Assembly (NCBI GenBank): GCA_949422855.1
Contig: CASPLG010000009.1
Coordinates: 1 to 57,140, forward strand
Source of the DNA: an uncultured Eubacteriales bacterium
Lineage (GTDB): Bacteria; Bacillota; Clostridia; Oscillospirales; Acutalibacteraceae
DNA length: 57,140 nt
Direction: 5' to 3'
The position numbers and the translations under genes are program-made. Positions within the stretch are counted from its first letter, which is position 1. Every line of letters begins with the position of its first letter. Positions 23,564 through 32,746 of this stretch are shown here, one piece after another. Below the pieces are notes generated by a model. The model ran no database searches. It saw only the letters and a program-made list of their open reading frames with translations, and was not told the DNA's origin.

Positions 23564-25045
23564 ATGGAAGACCGTAGTAATATATACAAAGACATTTCCC
23601 AAAGAACAGGCGGAGACATTTATATAGGAGTGGTTGGGCCGGTAAGGACGGGGAAATCCACATTTATAAAGAAATTCATGGATACTCTTGTGATTCCGAA
23701 TATCGAAAACGTGCCGCAAAGGGAACGTGCCGTTGATGAACTTCCGCAGTCATCGGCGGGCAGGACTATAATGACCACAGAACCCAAATTTATTCCTGAA
23801 GATGCGGTCGAGGTAAATATCGGGAACAAAGCTACTTTCAGGGCGAGGATGATAGATTGCGTAGGATATGTAGTACCGAGTGCTTTGGGGTACATTGAAA
23901 ATGAAATGCCGAGAATGGTAATGACACCATGGTTTGATGAAGAAATTCCATTTAATATGGCGGCTGAGATTGGCACCAAAAAGGTTATAACAGATCATTC
24001 AACCATCGGACTTGTTATAACCACAGACGGTTCAATAAGCGACATAGACAGAGACGAATATGAAGAGGCCGAAGAGCGTGTAATTGATGAATTAAGGGGT
24101 ATCAATAAGCCGTTTATAATTCTTCTTAACAGTGTAAATCCGTATACTGAGAAGTGTAAAGAATTATGCGGTAAAATGTCTGAAAAGTACAATGTACCGG
24201 TTATACCGATAAACTGTTTAGAGTTAAACGAGAATGAAATAAAACGTATATTGGCACAAGTCTTATTTGAATTCCCTGTAAAAGAGATAAAAATCGATAT
24301 GCCAAAGTGGCTTTCTTCCTTGGAAAAAGAACATTGGCTTAGGAGTTCCGTTTATTCGGCTATAAATGACTCGGCCAGGGATATAAATAAGATACGAGAA
24401 GTAGAAGAGGCCTTAAATGATCTGATGGAATGCGAGTACATTTCAGACTGCGGTATATCGTCGGTAGATTTGGGGATAGGGACGGCCAGGATAAAAATAA
24501 TTCTTGGCAGTGAACTGTTTTATAAGGTACTGGGGGAAAAGACCGGTATTGATATAAAAGATGATTGCGGGCTTATGGACTGCATGACTGATTTTGCGAG
24601 AATAAAGGATAAATATGACAAAATAGCACAAGCTTATGACGACGTAAACGAAAGTGGATACGGTATAGTTATGCCGACTATGGATGAGCTGCATTTAGAT
24701 GAGCCCGAGATAATAAAACAAGGAGGGAAATACGGGATTAGACTGCGAGCATCAGCCCCGTCCGTCCACATGCTAAAAACCCAGATAACTACTGAGGTCA
24801 CACCGATTGTAGGGTCAGAGCAGCAGTCAGAGGAGCTGGTTATGTATCTTTTAAAGGAATTTGAAGAGAGTCCGTCAAGAATTTGGGAGTCTAACATATT
24901 TGGCAAGTCTCTGCATGAGCTGGTAAACGAGGGACTGCACAATAAACTTTACCGTATGCCGCCTGACGCCAGGGGAAAACTGAAAGAGACAATAGAACGA
25001 ATTATAAATGACGGTTGTAACGGACTTATATGCATAATACTTTAG
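23564..25045 (+). CDS. spoIVA: stage IV sporulation protein A, coat-basement ATPase
   Basis: 493 residues, full family length. SpoIVA hydrolyses ATP to polymerise into the platform on which the spore coat is built. The N-terminal GTPase-like ATPase domain has the P-loop GPVRTGKST (about 25-33), a switch region with SSAGRTIMTTEP and DCVGYVVPSA, and NSVNPYTE. The middle domain and the C-terminal part (ending GCNGLICIIL) carry the oligomerisation and membrane-targeting function. A GGGAGG site precedes ATG 23564. The gene converges with folC, overlapping by 4 bp. With sipL it shows that the organism has, or recently had, endospore formation. Confidence 0.98.
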   Translation: MEDRSNIYKDISQRTGGDIYIGVVGPVRTGKSTFIKKFMDTLVIPNIENVPQRERAVDELPQSSAGRTIMTTEPKFIPEDAVEVNIGNKATFRARMIDCVGYVVPSALGYIENEMPRMVMTPWFDEEIPFNMAAEIGTKKVITDHSTIGLVITTDGSISDIDRDEYEEAEERVIDELRGINKPFIILLNSVNPYTEKCKELCGKMSEKYNVPVIPINCLELNENEIKRILAQVLFEFPVKEIKIDMPKWLSSLEKEHWLRSSVYSAINDSARDINKIREVEEALNDLMECEYISDCGISSVDLGIGTARIKIILGSELFYKVLGEKTGIDIKDDCGLMDCMTDFARIKDKYDKIAQAYDDVNESGYGIVMPTMDELHLDEPEIIKQGGKYGIRLRASAPSVHMLKTQITTEVTPIVGSEQQSEELVMYLLKEFEESPSRIWESNIFGKSLHELVNEGLHNKLYRMPPDARGKLKETIERIINDGCNGLICIIL

Positions 25046-26367
25046 TTTGAAAGACGGTTGAAATTCTCCAGCATAGCATTAATATTTGGATTTCTGATAA
25101 TTCTTCTTGCCAGATAAAGGGATCCAAATATAATCACGGCACTATTGTCTATACATTTTGTAGTAGCATATTTTATTGCTTGCTCGGGGCTCTCGGCAGG
25201 ATGGACATTTTTATTAAACCGGCTCACAATTGACGACAACTGATTTAAAGGCATAGTTCTGGGGAACCTTGGGATTTCTACGGGTATAATTTCTGTAAAC
25301 ATAGGTAAAATTTTAGAAAATGCGTTAGTAGAGTTTTTGTCTTTACACATACCGAGTATACCTATTAGTCGTTTTGAGCTCAGATATTCACCAATAAATG
25401 CAGTTAATGAATCGATACCGGCTTCATTGTGAGCACCGTCCAATATCACAAGCGGGTTTCTGGAGAGAATTTCGAGTCTGGCATTAATAAATGCAGTCTG
25501 CATACCTTTTTTGACAGCATCGTCAGGGATATCGATTTCTTTTTTAAGTATGTCAATGGCAGTCAGAGCGGTTAATGCATTTTGTATTTGATGTTTTCCG
25601 AGCAGGTTCATTTTAAGGTTTAAATTTTTGTATCTAAAATTGGTACCGCTTTCTATGCCGGAGGAAATGAGTTCTATATCTGATGGATTTGGGATTATTA
25701 ATTCGCTGTTATTTTTGCCGGCAGTGGTGCGGATAACATTATAGACACACTCAGGCTGCCCGGCCGCAACAACGACGGGGCGGTTTTTTTTAATTATTCC
25801 GCTTTTTTGGAATGCAATTTCTTCGAGGGTGTTGCCGAGTGTTTTTTCATGGTCGAAAGACACCGACGTTATTACAGAGACCAGGGGAGAATCAATTATA
25901 TTTGTTGAGTCTTTAAGCCCGCCGATACCGGCTTCAAGCACGGCAATATCGCAATTATTTTGAACGAAGCTTTCGAGTGCAGCAATGGTAGCTACAGTAA
26001 ATTCGCTGATATTTTTGTTTTGGCTAAACTTACTTTTTATAACTTTGGGTCCTAAGGTAAGAATTTTACCTCGTATTTTTTTATAATCCTCAAAATTTAT
26101 GGGGACATTATTTATCTTAATGCGTTCCATAAAAGATTTAACAGACGGTGAGGTAAAAAGACCTGTTTTATAGCCACTGTGCATTAAAACGCTTGCTATC
26201 ATGGTTGATACGGAACCTTTGCCGTTTGTCCCGGCGACATGGACAAACCTCAATAAATCCTGAGGGCTATTAAATAAAACAGATGATAGATACCCTATTA
26301 TGTCAGAACGCAGCATTCCCGCATCAGGGTCAAATAAATCTTCAGTTGCGTTTGTATTATTATCCAT
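25042..26367 (-). CDS. folC: folylpolyglutamate synthase / dihydrofolate synthase
   Basis: About 441 residues. FolC adds glutamate to dihydropteroate and folates using ATP. The Mur-ligase-type P-loop is in HVAGTNGKGSVS (about 45-56), followed by GLFTSPSV, the ribose-binding region with SFDHEKTLGNTLEEIA, and the C-terminal ligase domain with LDGAHNEAGID. ATG 26367 is chosen over 26376, because AAGGA lies 8 bp before it and it begins just after the tmcAL stop. It belongs to a leftward group with tmcAL. Confidence 0.95.
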   Translation of the reverse strand: MDNNTNATEDLFDPDAGMLRSDIIGYLSSVLFNSPQDLLRFVHVAGTNGKGSVSTMIASVLMHSGYKTGLFTSPSVKSFMERIKINNVPINFEDYKKIRGKILTLGPKVIKSKFSQNKNISEFTVATIAALESFVQNNCDIAVLEAGIGGLKDSTNIIDSPLVSVITSVSFDHEKTLGNTLEEIAFQKSGIIKKNRPVVVAAGQPECVYNVIRTTAGKNNSELIIPNPSDIELISSGIESGTNFRYKNLNLKMNLLGKHQIQNALTALTAIDILKKEIDIPDDAVKKGMQTAFINARLEILSRNPLVILDGAHNEAGIDSLTAFIGEYLSSKRLIGILGMCKDKNSTNAFSKILPMFTEIIPVEIPRFPRTMPLNQLSSIVSRFNKNVHPAESPEQAIKYATTKCIDNSAVIIFGSLYLARRIIRNPNINAMLENFNRLSN

Positions 26368-26368
26368 T

Positions 26369-27562
26369 TTAGTCATCCTTTTTTATTATGATTTTTCGGT
26401 TGTATCCGTTGAAAGGGGAGATTTCAGGTGCCATAAGGCTATATATTTTATCTATCGCTGCATTTTTATCGAACATATTCTTGGCCGGTGAGTCTAATTT
26501 TTTATAGTCGCAGTGCCGAGAGACCACAGGTAGAGTAAATGAGTTTTTTAATATTTCAAGTCCTTTGCTATCAGCACCTAACACTTTGATATATGGTATA
26601 TTTTGTTCTTGGTCGGACTTATATATTCCTAAAAATGCATACATAATAAGCCTTTTTATACGGGAATGTGTATATCTCTTTGTCTTTATCATGGATATTA
26701 AGTCTTTAAAACTTGCTGCTTTTGAGGATGCGGCGAAAATTCTGTTTTCTAGCCCCTCTGAGATATCCGGTAGACTGAGGAAATCTTGTTTACTCATAGT
26801 TTTCAGTTTATAAAGTATTGCTCTTTCCATAGGTTTAATTGTAACGGGAGCTTGTTTATCGAGTATTTGCTTTGATATTATTTCTTGACATTCATGCGGC
26901 AGATATTTAAACCAGTTATTGTTATTTTCGGTTAAGCAGTTTCTTATGTACGATGAGCTTGCGAAGCTGCCCGAAGGTGATGGGGAATCGTGAAAAGAAT
27001 CGGACCTTTTGATTGGCAGGGGTTTTATGGATGAACCGAGAGTTTTTAATGTTTTAAAATATTCCACTGCTAAAATATCGTTTGGTTTTTTAACGCTTTG
27101 TGCATACCTTTCACCCAAAATATCTTTTATTGCCAGTTCTCTTGCAGCGGCGAAAGTCAAACCTAAGTCGAGATATGTTTTCAGGGTTTTGCTAAAAAGG
27201 GAGGACATTAAAAAATCACTTATTTTATCCAAAAGTCTAAAATCACAGCACTCACTTCCGAATATGAGGCTATCGACACAGCCAAGTGACTGAGCTATAT
27301 ATACCCCCGAATAAGCAAATTTTTCCGCAGTTGCCATAGCCCACACGGGAGGGATTTCTATTAATAAATCAAACCCGCACGAAAGTGCGAGCTGTGCACG
27401 GGTTTGACAAGATATAATAGACGGCTCACCTCTCTGGACAAAATTACCGCTAATTATTCCTATAAGGTGAGTAATTCCGTGTTGTTTCGAGAGTTCTATA
27501 AGACGTTTATGACCATTGTGGAGTGGATTTAATTCGCATATTACAGCACCGATTTTACTCAT
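26369..27562 (-). CDS. tmcAL: tRNA(Met) cytidine acetate ligase TmcAL
   Basis: 397 residues. TmcAL activates acetate with ATP and makes N4-acetylcytidine at the wobble position of elongator tRNA-Met. The N-terminal HIGH-type nucleotidyltransferase core is visible as CELNPLHNGHKRLIE and SGNFVQRGEPSI, followed by FDLLIEIPPVWA and SLIFGSE. The C-terminal half is the family's helical tRNA-binding part, ending with the SPFNGYNRK region. The organisation with folC immediately downstream is tight (1 bp between stop and next start). No strong ribosome binding site is visible before ATG 27562; the GGGGAC further up is distant. Confidence 0.93.
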   Translation of the reverse strand: MSKIGAVICELNPLHNGHKRLIELSKQHGITHLIGIISGNFVQRGEPSIISCQTRAQLALSCGFDLLIEIPPVWAMATAEKFAYSGVYIAQSLGCVDSLIFGSECCDFRLLDKISDFLMSSLFSKTLKTYLDLGLTFAAARELAIKDILGERYAQSVKKPNDILAVEYFKTLKTLGSSIKPLPIKRSDSFHDSPSPSGSFASSSYIRNCLTENNNNWFKYLPHECQEIISKQILDKQAPVTIKPMERAILYKLKTMSKQDFLSLPDISEGLENRIFAASSKAASFKDLISMIKTKRYTHSRIKRLIMYAFLGIYKSDQEQNIPYIKVLGADSKGLEILKNSFTLPVVSRHCDYKKLDSPAKNMFDKNAAIDKIYSLMAPEISPFNGYNRKIIIKKDD

Positions 27563-27570
27563 AATACAAT

Positions 27571-28476
27571 TTACTTGTCCCCAATATTCTTCTCATCAAA
27601 CATTTCTTTTACAGACGAGGCCAATCCGGCAAGAGACTGTATTTGAGAAGGAATGATAATTTTTGTAGCTTTTCCGTTGGCGGCTTTTTGGAATGCTTCA
27701 AGGCTTTTAAGTGCGATGACTTGTTCGCTCGGGTTAGCATCGTTGAGCATTTTAAGGCTATCAGCATAAGCTTTTTGTATAGAAACGATAGCTTTTGCCT
27801 CTCCTTCGGCTTCACGAATTTTTGTTTCTTTGACGGCATCGGCTTTTAGGATTGCGGCCTCTTTATGACCCTCGGCGATTAGAATTTCACTTCTCTTCTC
27901 ACCCTCTGCATCCAGAATTTTGGCACGTCTTTCACGTTCAGCTTTCATCTGTTTTTCCATGGCGTCTTGAATTTCCCTTGGTGGTAGGATATTTTTCAGT
28001 TCCACTCTGTTGACTTTAATCCCCCAAGCATCGGTTGCCTCATCTAAAATCACTCTAATTTTAGTATTGATGACGTCTCTTGAAGTTAGGGTATGGTCAA
28101 GCTCGAGGTCGCCGATAATATTTCTAAGAGTGGTGGCGGTTAGATTCTCTATGGCAGACACAGGGCTTTCCACTCCGTATGCATATAGTTTAGGGTCTGT
28201 GATTTGAAAATACACCACAGTATCTATCTGCATAGTAACATTATCTTTAGTTATCACGGGCTGAGGAGGAAAATCCACAACTTGCTCTTTTAAAGAAACA
28301 GCCTTGGCAATTCTGTCGATAAACGGTATTTTTATATGAAGACCGGTACCCCACGTACAAAAATATGCACCGAACCGCTCCACGACGTAAGCGTGCGCCT
28401 GAGGAACAACATTTATGGTTTTCACAGTAAACGCAATAAAAAGTAAAATTACCAAAAGGAGAACAACAAATCCCAT
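27571..28476 (-). CDS. SPFH/stomatin-like membrane scaffold protein (paraslipin type)
   Basis: 301 residues. One N-terminal membrane helix (about 2-20) is followed by the SPFH/band-7 domain (about 22-190), with VVPQAHAYVVERFG, RDVINTKIRVILDEAT and WGIKVNRVELKNILPP, and then a Glu/Ala/Lys-rich coiled coil (about 190-260) and a short C-terminal tail. Such proteins form oligomeric rings in functional membrane microdomains and affect membrane order and protein quality control. The gene for an NfeD partner lies 23 bp upstream, the classic pair. The substrate and client proteins cannot be deduced. Confidence 0.93.
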   Translation of the reverse strand: MGFVVLLLVILLFIAFTVKTINVVPQAHAYVVERFGAYFCTWGTGLHIKIPFIDRIAKAVSLKEQVVDFPPQPVITKDNVTMQIDTVVYFQITDPKLYAYGVESPVSAIENLTATTLRNIIGDLELDHTLTSRDVINTKIRVILDEATDAWGIKVNRVELKNILPPREIQDAMEKQMKAERERRAKILDAEGEKRSEILIAEGHKEAAILKADAVKETKIREAEGEAKAIVSIQKAYADSLKMLNDANPSEQVIALKSLEAFQKAANGKATKIIIPSQIQSLAGLASSVKEMFDEKNIGDK

Positions 28477-28499
28477 AACAAATACATCACCTTTCTAAA

Positions 28500-28946
28500 T
28501 TATTTTATATCTGAATTATGAACTATAAGTTTTACTCCTGATATATAGTCTATTTCAACAGTTTCACCTTTAGGGATAAGATTTCCGTCACGTGAGCGGG
28601 CAGACCAAGTCATCCCTTCTACATTTACCATTCCCTCACCCAATTCATTATCTATATTTTTTGTTACGACTGCGGTTTTACCGATTAATCTATCCAAATT
28701 TGTCCTTTGAGTTTTGAAATTCATTATGTTTTTTATCAGTGGACGGATTAATATCATCGTAAATAGGGATACGATAAAAAATACGATAATCTGAAGGGCA
28801 AAAGAATACGTAAATAGGCTTACTATTAAGGCGATTATTCCCCCAACAACAAACCATATTGAGACGAGCTGGGCAGTTAAGACTTCAGCAAATAAGGATA
28901 TTGATATAATGGCTATCCAGAATAAAAATGACTCTGCCATAAACAT
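28500..28946 (-). CDS. NfeD-family membrane protein, partner of the SPFH protein
   Basis: 148 residues. Two or three membrane helices (about 8-75: FLFWIAIISISLFAEVL, VGGIIALIVSLFTY, IIVFFIVSLFTMIL) are followed by a cytosolic OB-fold domain (about 85-145) with LIGKTAVVTKNI and GNLIPKGETVEI, the family's NfeD_C shape. It acts with the SPFH protein 23 bp downstream. No strong ribosome binding site is seen upstream of ATG 28946. Confidence 0.9.
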   Translation of the reverse strand: MFMAESFLFWIAIISISLFAEVLTAQLVSIWFVVGGIIALIVSLFTYSFALQIIVFFIVSLFTMILIRPLIKNIMNFKTQRTNLDRLIGKTAVVTKNIDNELGEGMVNVEGMTWSARSRDGNLIPKGETVEIDYISGVKLIVHNSDIK

Positions 28947-29222
28947 AAAGGCCGTTTTATTTTTGCATACAACAAGAAAAAAGCCCCCGGCACCTCACTT
29001 TCTGCTTTGATACTTACGTCCATTATAATACAAAATAGCCTAATATGTAAAGAAATATATTTGATATAGGTCACAGATTGCATAAAAATACAGCACACAG
29101 AGCAAGACATACCCAACCTGTGTGCCGAAACCGGAAAACGTATGAAAATATATACTAAAATATAGAGGACCACCAAGGGCAAACTCTAAAAACTAAATCC
29201 CGGCGTCTGAACTTTGTTATTT

Positions 29223-29387
29223 TTAAAGATACTGTAAAAGGGACACAAGGAAGGTTCCAATCATCAATAAAGCTCCCAACAAAGCACCGAGACGAATCAT
29301 CTTTTTTCTTTTGCTGTCTTTAGACACAACTTTAACCTCAGAAATTTTAGCCTTAGGCTTATTGAAATTATAGACTTTATTTTTCAT
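29223..29387 (-). CDS. small single-pass membrane protein
   Basis: 54 residues: a basic N-terminal half (KAKISEVKVVSKDSKRKK), then one hydrophobic helix (LGALLGALLMIGTFLVSLLQYL) at the end. ATG 29387 has GGAAGGAG 8 bp ahead and is preferred. An in-frame TTG at 29417 also has an AGGAGG site and would add ten residues. A promoter sits at 29434-29462. It resembles, in layout only, small cell-division or septum proteins; no specific family is claimed. Confidence 0.6.
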   Translation of the reverse strand: MKNKVYNFNKPKAKISEVKVVSKDSKRKKMIRLGALLGALLMIGTFLVSLLQYL

Positions 29388-29433
29388 ATTAAAAACTCCT
29401 TCCAATTCGAAAAACAAACTCCCTCCTATTTAT

Positions 29434-29462
29434 ATTATACCACATATATTATTAAATGTAAA
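29434..29462 (-). promoter_or_regulatory. sigma-A promoter for the small membrane protein
   Basis: On the minus strand TTTACA (29457-29462), a 17-bp spacer and TATAAT (29434-29439). AGGAGGGAG follows about 10 bp later. Confidence 0.75.
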
Positions 29463-29575
29463 TAGAAATGTAGTAAATATATTTTTATGGGGCTATAAAT
29501 TGCTATAAAAGGTGATATTATTATTGGAAAATGAGTAAATATACGGTAGAAGTGATATTAAAAGGTGGAAGTATA

Positions 29576-29878
29576 ATGGATATAGCACAAAACCAGGTAT
29601 TGGACGCCGTAAAAGAGCAGCATGACAAACGTGATATTTCGGGGAGTATAACGTTTATAAGGTTTGTGGTGTGTTTAGTGTTGCTCTTTACGATAATTTT
29701 TATAAAAAATAACAATACTGCCCTCTATGAGTATATAAAAAACATCTACATAAATGGAAACAGTATTGAAATCCTAGACAAAAGCACTATTACTTATTAT
29801 ATTTCCTCTTTTGGCTCGACAGTCTTTGGTTTTTTAAAAACCTGTACGCTTACAATCCTACGATCTGTGACATCCTGA
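29576..29878 (+). CDS. small membrane protein, unknown
   Basis: 100 residues from ATG 29576, which has AGGTGG 6 bp ahead. An upstream ATG at 29531 is open but lacks a site. An N-terminal amphipathic part (QNQVLDAVKEQHDKRD) is followed by one membrane helix (FVVCLVLLFTIIFI, about 28-42) and an extracytoplasmic tail. Its 3' end overlaps the convergent CNNM/CBS gene by 82 bp, so the last about 27 codons are antisense to it, which is unusual. The hydrophobic profile favours a real gene, but no family is recognised. Confidence 0.5.
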   Translation: MDIAQNQVLDAVKEQHDKRDISGSITFIRFVVCLVLLFTIIFIKNNNTALYEYIKNIYINGNSIEILDKSTITYYISSFGSTVFGFLKTCTLTILRSVTS

Positions 29879-31113
29879 ACGGTAAGTTTTATATCACCGA
29901 TTTCTATAAACGGATGCTCTCCTTTTGGAGGGATATCTCCGAGTTTTTCGATAATCAGTCCTGCAACCGTGTCATAGTCCCCGTCAGAAATTTTAACCCC
30001 GGTTAAATCTTCTATTTCTTCAATAGTTGTAGAGCCATCCACGGTAAAGGTATTATCGTTTATACGTTTTATCTCGTCATCCTCTTGGTCGTATTCGTCC
30101 TGGATATTTCCGACGATAGCTTCTAGTAAATCCTCCATCGTAACGAGTCCTTCGGTACCGCCGTATTCATCCACCACTATGGCGATTTGTATACGCCTTG
30201 ACGTAAACTCTGCAAAGAGTTGATTGCAGCGTTTTGAATCCGGGACGAACAAAACAGGACGCATAACATCTTTAAGATTTATTTTTTCCGGTATTTCTGA
30301 GGATATATATTTTAGCAAATCTTTTACATACAGAACTCCGACCACATCATCAATGTCCTCATGAAAAACCGGTATTCTGGAAAACCCTTTTGCTATGGAC
30401 ATTTCTACGATTTCATCAATACTTTCGGTATCCTCTATTGCGATAATATCAGTTCTATGCGTCATAACCTCTTCGACGGCGGTGTTATCGAAGTCAAAGA
30501 CATTGGCAATCATGTCTTTTGCACTTTCTTCGATAGTTCCCCGTTCCTCACCGGCATCAACCATCATTAAAATTTCTTCTTCCGTAACAGCCTGCTCATT
30601 TTTGTTAGGGTCTATCCCCATAGCACGAATAATTAAATTCGTAGAGGCAGAAAGCAGTTTTATAAATGGAGAAAACACTCTTGATATGAACAGCAGGATT
30701 CCCGCAACACGAAATGACACTGCCTCTGCGTTTTGGATAGCTATTTTTTTGGGGACAAGTTCACCGAGTACGAGTGAAAAGAACGAAAGAATAACTGTAA
30801 CGGTAACTGTTGCTATAATATCGCGTACATTTTTATGCAGTCCCGTAAATTCAAGGACAGACGATAGGGGAGCGGAGAAGCTCTGAGAAGCGGATGCTGA
30901 GGTTAAAAATCCCGATAGCGTGACGCCGACTTGTATTGTGGCGAGGAAATCGCTTGAATTTCCGACGAGCTGTAAGACCTTTATTGCCCCCGGGTGACCT
31001 TCAGCCCCCATTTTTTTAATTTTTTTGTCATTAAGAGTCACTATAGCTATCTCTGACATAGCAAAAAACGCATTTAATAAAATTAAGAATAAAAGTATTA
31101 ATATTTCTAGCAT
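29797..31113 (-). CDS. CNNM/CorC (hemolysin-like) membrane transporter with CBS domains
   Basis: 438 residues. An N-terminal CNNM domain with four membrane helices (about 1-180) contains ELVPKKIAIQNAE. Paired CBS domains follow (about 200-335; MTHRTDIIAIE and VDEYGGTEGLVTMEDLLEAIVG), and the C-terminal CorC/HlyC domain (about 345-425) contains DGSTTIEEIEDL. Members of this family are implicated in Mg2+/Co2+ transport; the older hemolysin name reflects an activity that is not general. It is leftward, 109 bp downstream of htrA. Confidence 0.93.
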   Translation of the reverse strand: MLEILILLFLILLNAFFAMSEIAIVTLNDKKIKKMGAEGHPGAIKVLQLVGNSSDFLATIQVGVTLSGFLTSASASQSFSAPLSSVLEFTGLHKNVRDIIATVTVTVILSFFSLVLGELVPKKIAIQNAEAVSFRVAGILLFISRVFSPFIKLLSASTNLIIRAMGIDPNKNEQAVTEEEILMMVDAGEERGTIEESAKDMIANVFDFDNTAVEEVMTHRTDIIAIEDTESIDEIVEMSIAKGFSRIPVFHEDIDDVVGVLYVKDLLKYISSEIPEKINLKDVMRPVLFVPDSKRCNQLFAEFTSRRIQIAIVVDEYGGTEGLVTMEDLLEAIVGNIQDEYDQEDDEIKRINDNTFTVDGSTTIEEIEDLTGVKISDGDYDTVAGLIIEKLGDIPPKGEHPFIEIGDIKLTVQDVTDRRIVSVQVFKKPKTVEPKEEI

Positions 31114-31222
31114 TAATTCACGGGCGTTCTCAACTGAGCCCTATACTCTCCTTTCTTAGGATAATTTTTTTATTTAAGCGTCACAAGACAGCGTACACCG
31201 GAAACGAAAGTCACAAATCAAT

Positions 31223-32716
31223 TTACTTAACCTTTATGCTTGAAGCTGCGGTATCGGTTTCGCCCTTATCCTCCAGGAGTTTAACGTTTACATCAAAGGT
31301 ACTGTAATTTGACCTGTCTCCCGATGGACGGTATATAGTAAGTTTTACACTTTCGCCGACTTTGTATTTAGACAGTTCATCTGAAAGCACATCAAACCCC
31401 GTCACATTAACGTCATTCACCTTTATAATAATGTCTCCCGTTTTAACACCTTTTCCGCTAAGGTCACTGTCGCTGTTTATTTTTGCGATAATCACGCCCA
31501 TAGGAACGTTATACATCTGAGCCTGGTAAGCACTCACCATTTTACCCGATATACCAAGCACAACTCTGCCTGAAACATATCCATTTGCAATTATCGAATC
31601 GACTATTGTTTTAACCGTGTTGCTGGGGATTGCAAATCCCATACCCTCGTAATTTGTGGGAGTAAGTTTTACCGAATTTATTCCTATTACCTGACCATAC
31701 ATGTTCAGAAGGGCTCCCCCGGAATTTCCCGGATTTATTGCAGCATCGGTCTGTATATATTTCACAAGTTTTTGAGAGCCTCCGAGTGAGCGGTTAAGGG
31801 CAGAAATTGTACCTCTTGTAAGGGTGCTGTCAAAACTGACGTCTCCTGCGCCCGGATTACCTATTGCCAATGCCCAATCTCCTACTTTTACCTGGTCTGA
31901 ATTTGCAAATGACGCTTTGGGCAGACCGGTTTTATCGATTTTAATGACGGCCAAATCGGTTTTTTTATCTATCCCCACGACTTTACCGGAAACTTCTTCA
32001 ACTTTTTCTGAACCGTCCTCTTTTTTCTCTGAACTGTTAAGTACAATCTTGACTCCATACTTAGTAGAATCCCCCACGACGTGTGAATTTGTAACTATAT
32101 ATCCGTCATCGCTCATTATAACCCCGGACGCTTTTCCTATTGGGTCTGAGAAGATATCCGCTTCGGAATCATAAACGACAACTCCGACTACCGACGGTGC
32201 TGCTTTTTCATACACCTGCCCCGCCGACAACTGATTGGGGTCTTCAGGCTGATTTTCGAGATTCATGGAGAAATTACTTGGCTTTTCCGAATTACTCTCT
32301 GCTTCTTTTTGGGGTTCACTTGGGGAGACTATACCCGGTAAGTTAAAATTCTTAAAATCTCCGTTATTTGACATATATATAAAATATCCCAACAGCAGCG
32401 ATAAAATTAAAACAAGCACAATCACGGAAGTTATAAGAAATGTTCTCATACCTTTACTTATGGTAACCATGTTTTTATTGGTATCATCGCTGTCTTTATC
32501 ATAGACATCAGCATCAATAATTTCTTTTTTTGTGTTGTAATTGTCTGCATACTCGTTTCTTTCCGGATAAGTATAGTGATACTCTCCGTTTACTGAATTT
32601 TTGTTATTGAAATAATTGTTTTTTTCGGGGTAATTGTAAGGATATCCCCCGTGCGGATTATCATTTCTGTCGTCGTCAAAGTTATTTTTAAAATCGTCAT
32701 CAAATCTATTGTTCAT
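31223..32716 (-). CDS. htrA: HtrA/DegP-type serine protease with PDZ domain
   Basis: 497 residues. An unusual Asp/Asn/Tyr-rich cytosolic N-terminus (about 1-80) precedes one membrane helix (ITSVIVLVLILSLLLGYFIY). A trypsin-like domain (about 165-370) shows the catalytic triad in VTNSHVVGD (His), DLAVIKID (Asp) and NPGNSGGALL (Ser). A single PDZ domain (about 385-475) follows. It degrades or refolds misfolded exported proteins at the outer face of the membrane. AGAAGG precedes ATG 32716. It lies directly after the two-component system on the same strand, a common Firmicute arrangement in which the regulators control envelope stress. In a cell exporting several unusual proteins it would be the main quality-control protease. 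Confidence 0.96.
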   Translation of the reverse strand: MNNRFDDDFKNNFDDDRNDNPHGGYPYNYPEKNNYFNNKNSVNGEYHYTYPERNEYADNYNTKKEIIDADVYDKDSDDTNKNMVTISKGMRTFLITSVIVLVLILSLLLGYFIYMSNNGDFKNFNLPGIVSPSEPQKEAESNSEKPSNFSMNLENQPEDPNQLSAGQVYEKAAPSVVGVVVYDSEADIFSDPIGKASGVIMSDDGYIVTNSHVVGDSTKYGVKIVLNSSEKKEDGSEKVEEVSGKVVGIDKKTDLAVIKIDKTGLPKASFANSDQVKVGDWALAIGNPGAGDVSFDSTLTRGTISALNRSLGGSQKLVKYIQTDAAINPGNSGGALLNMYGQVIGINSVKLTPTNYEGMGFAIPSNTVKTIVDSIIANGYVSGRVVLGISGKMVSAYQAQMYNVPMGVIIAKINSDSDLSGKGVKTGDIIIKVNDVNVTGFDVLSDELSKYKVGESVKLTIYRPSGDRSNYSTFDVNVKLLEDKGETDTAASSIKVK

Positions 32717-32746
32717 AAGTTAATTAAACCTTCTTTCTAAAAAATT

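Noticed and set aside
28981..29030. A terminator or promoter pair ahead of the nfeD gene (AAAGC/GCTTT hairpin and a TATAAT on the minus strand).
   Set aside because: The stem is only 5 bp with a long loop, and no -35 box is found at the right distance.
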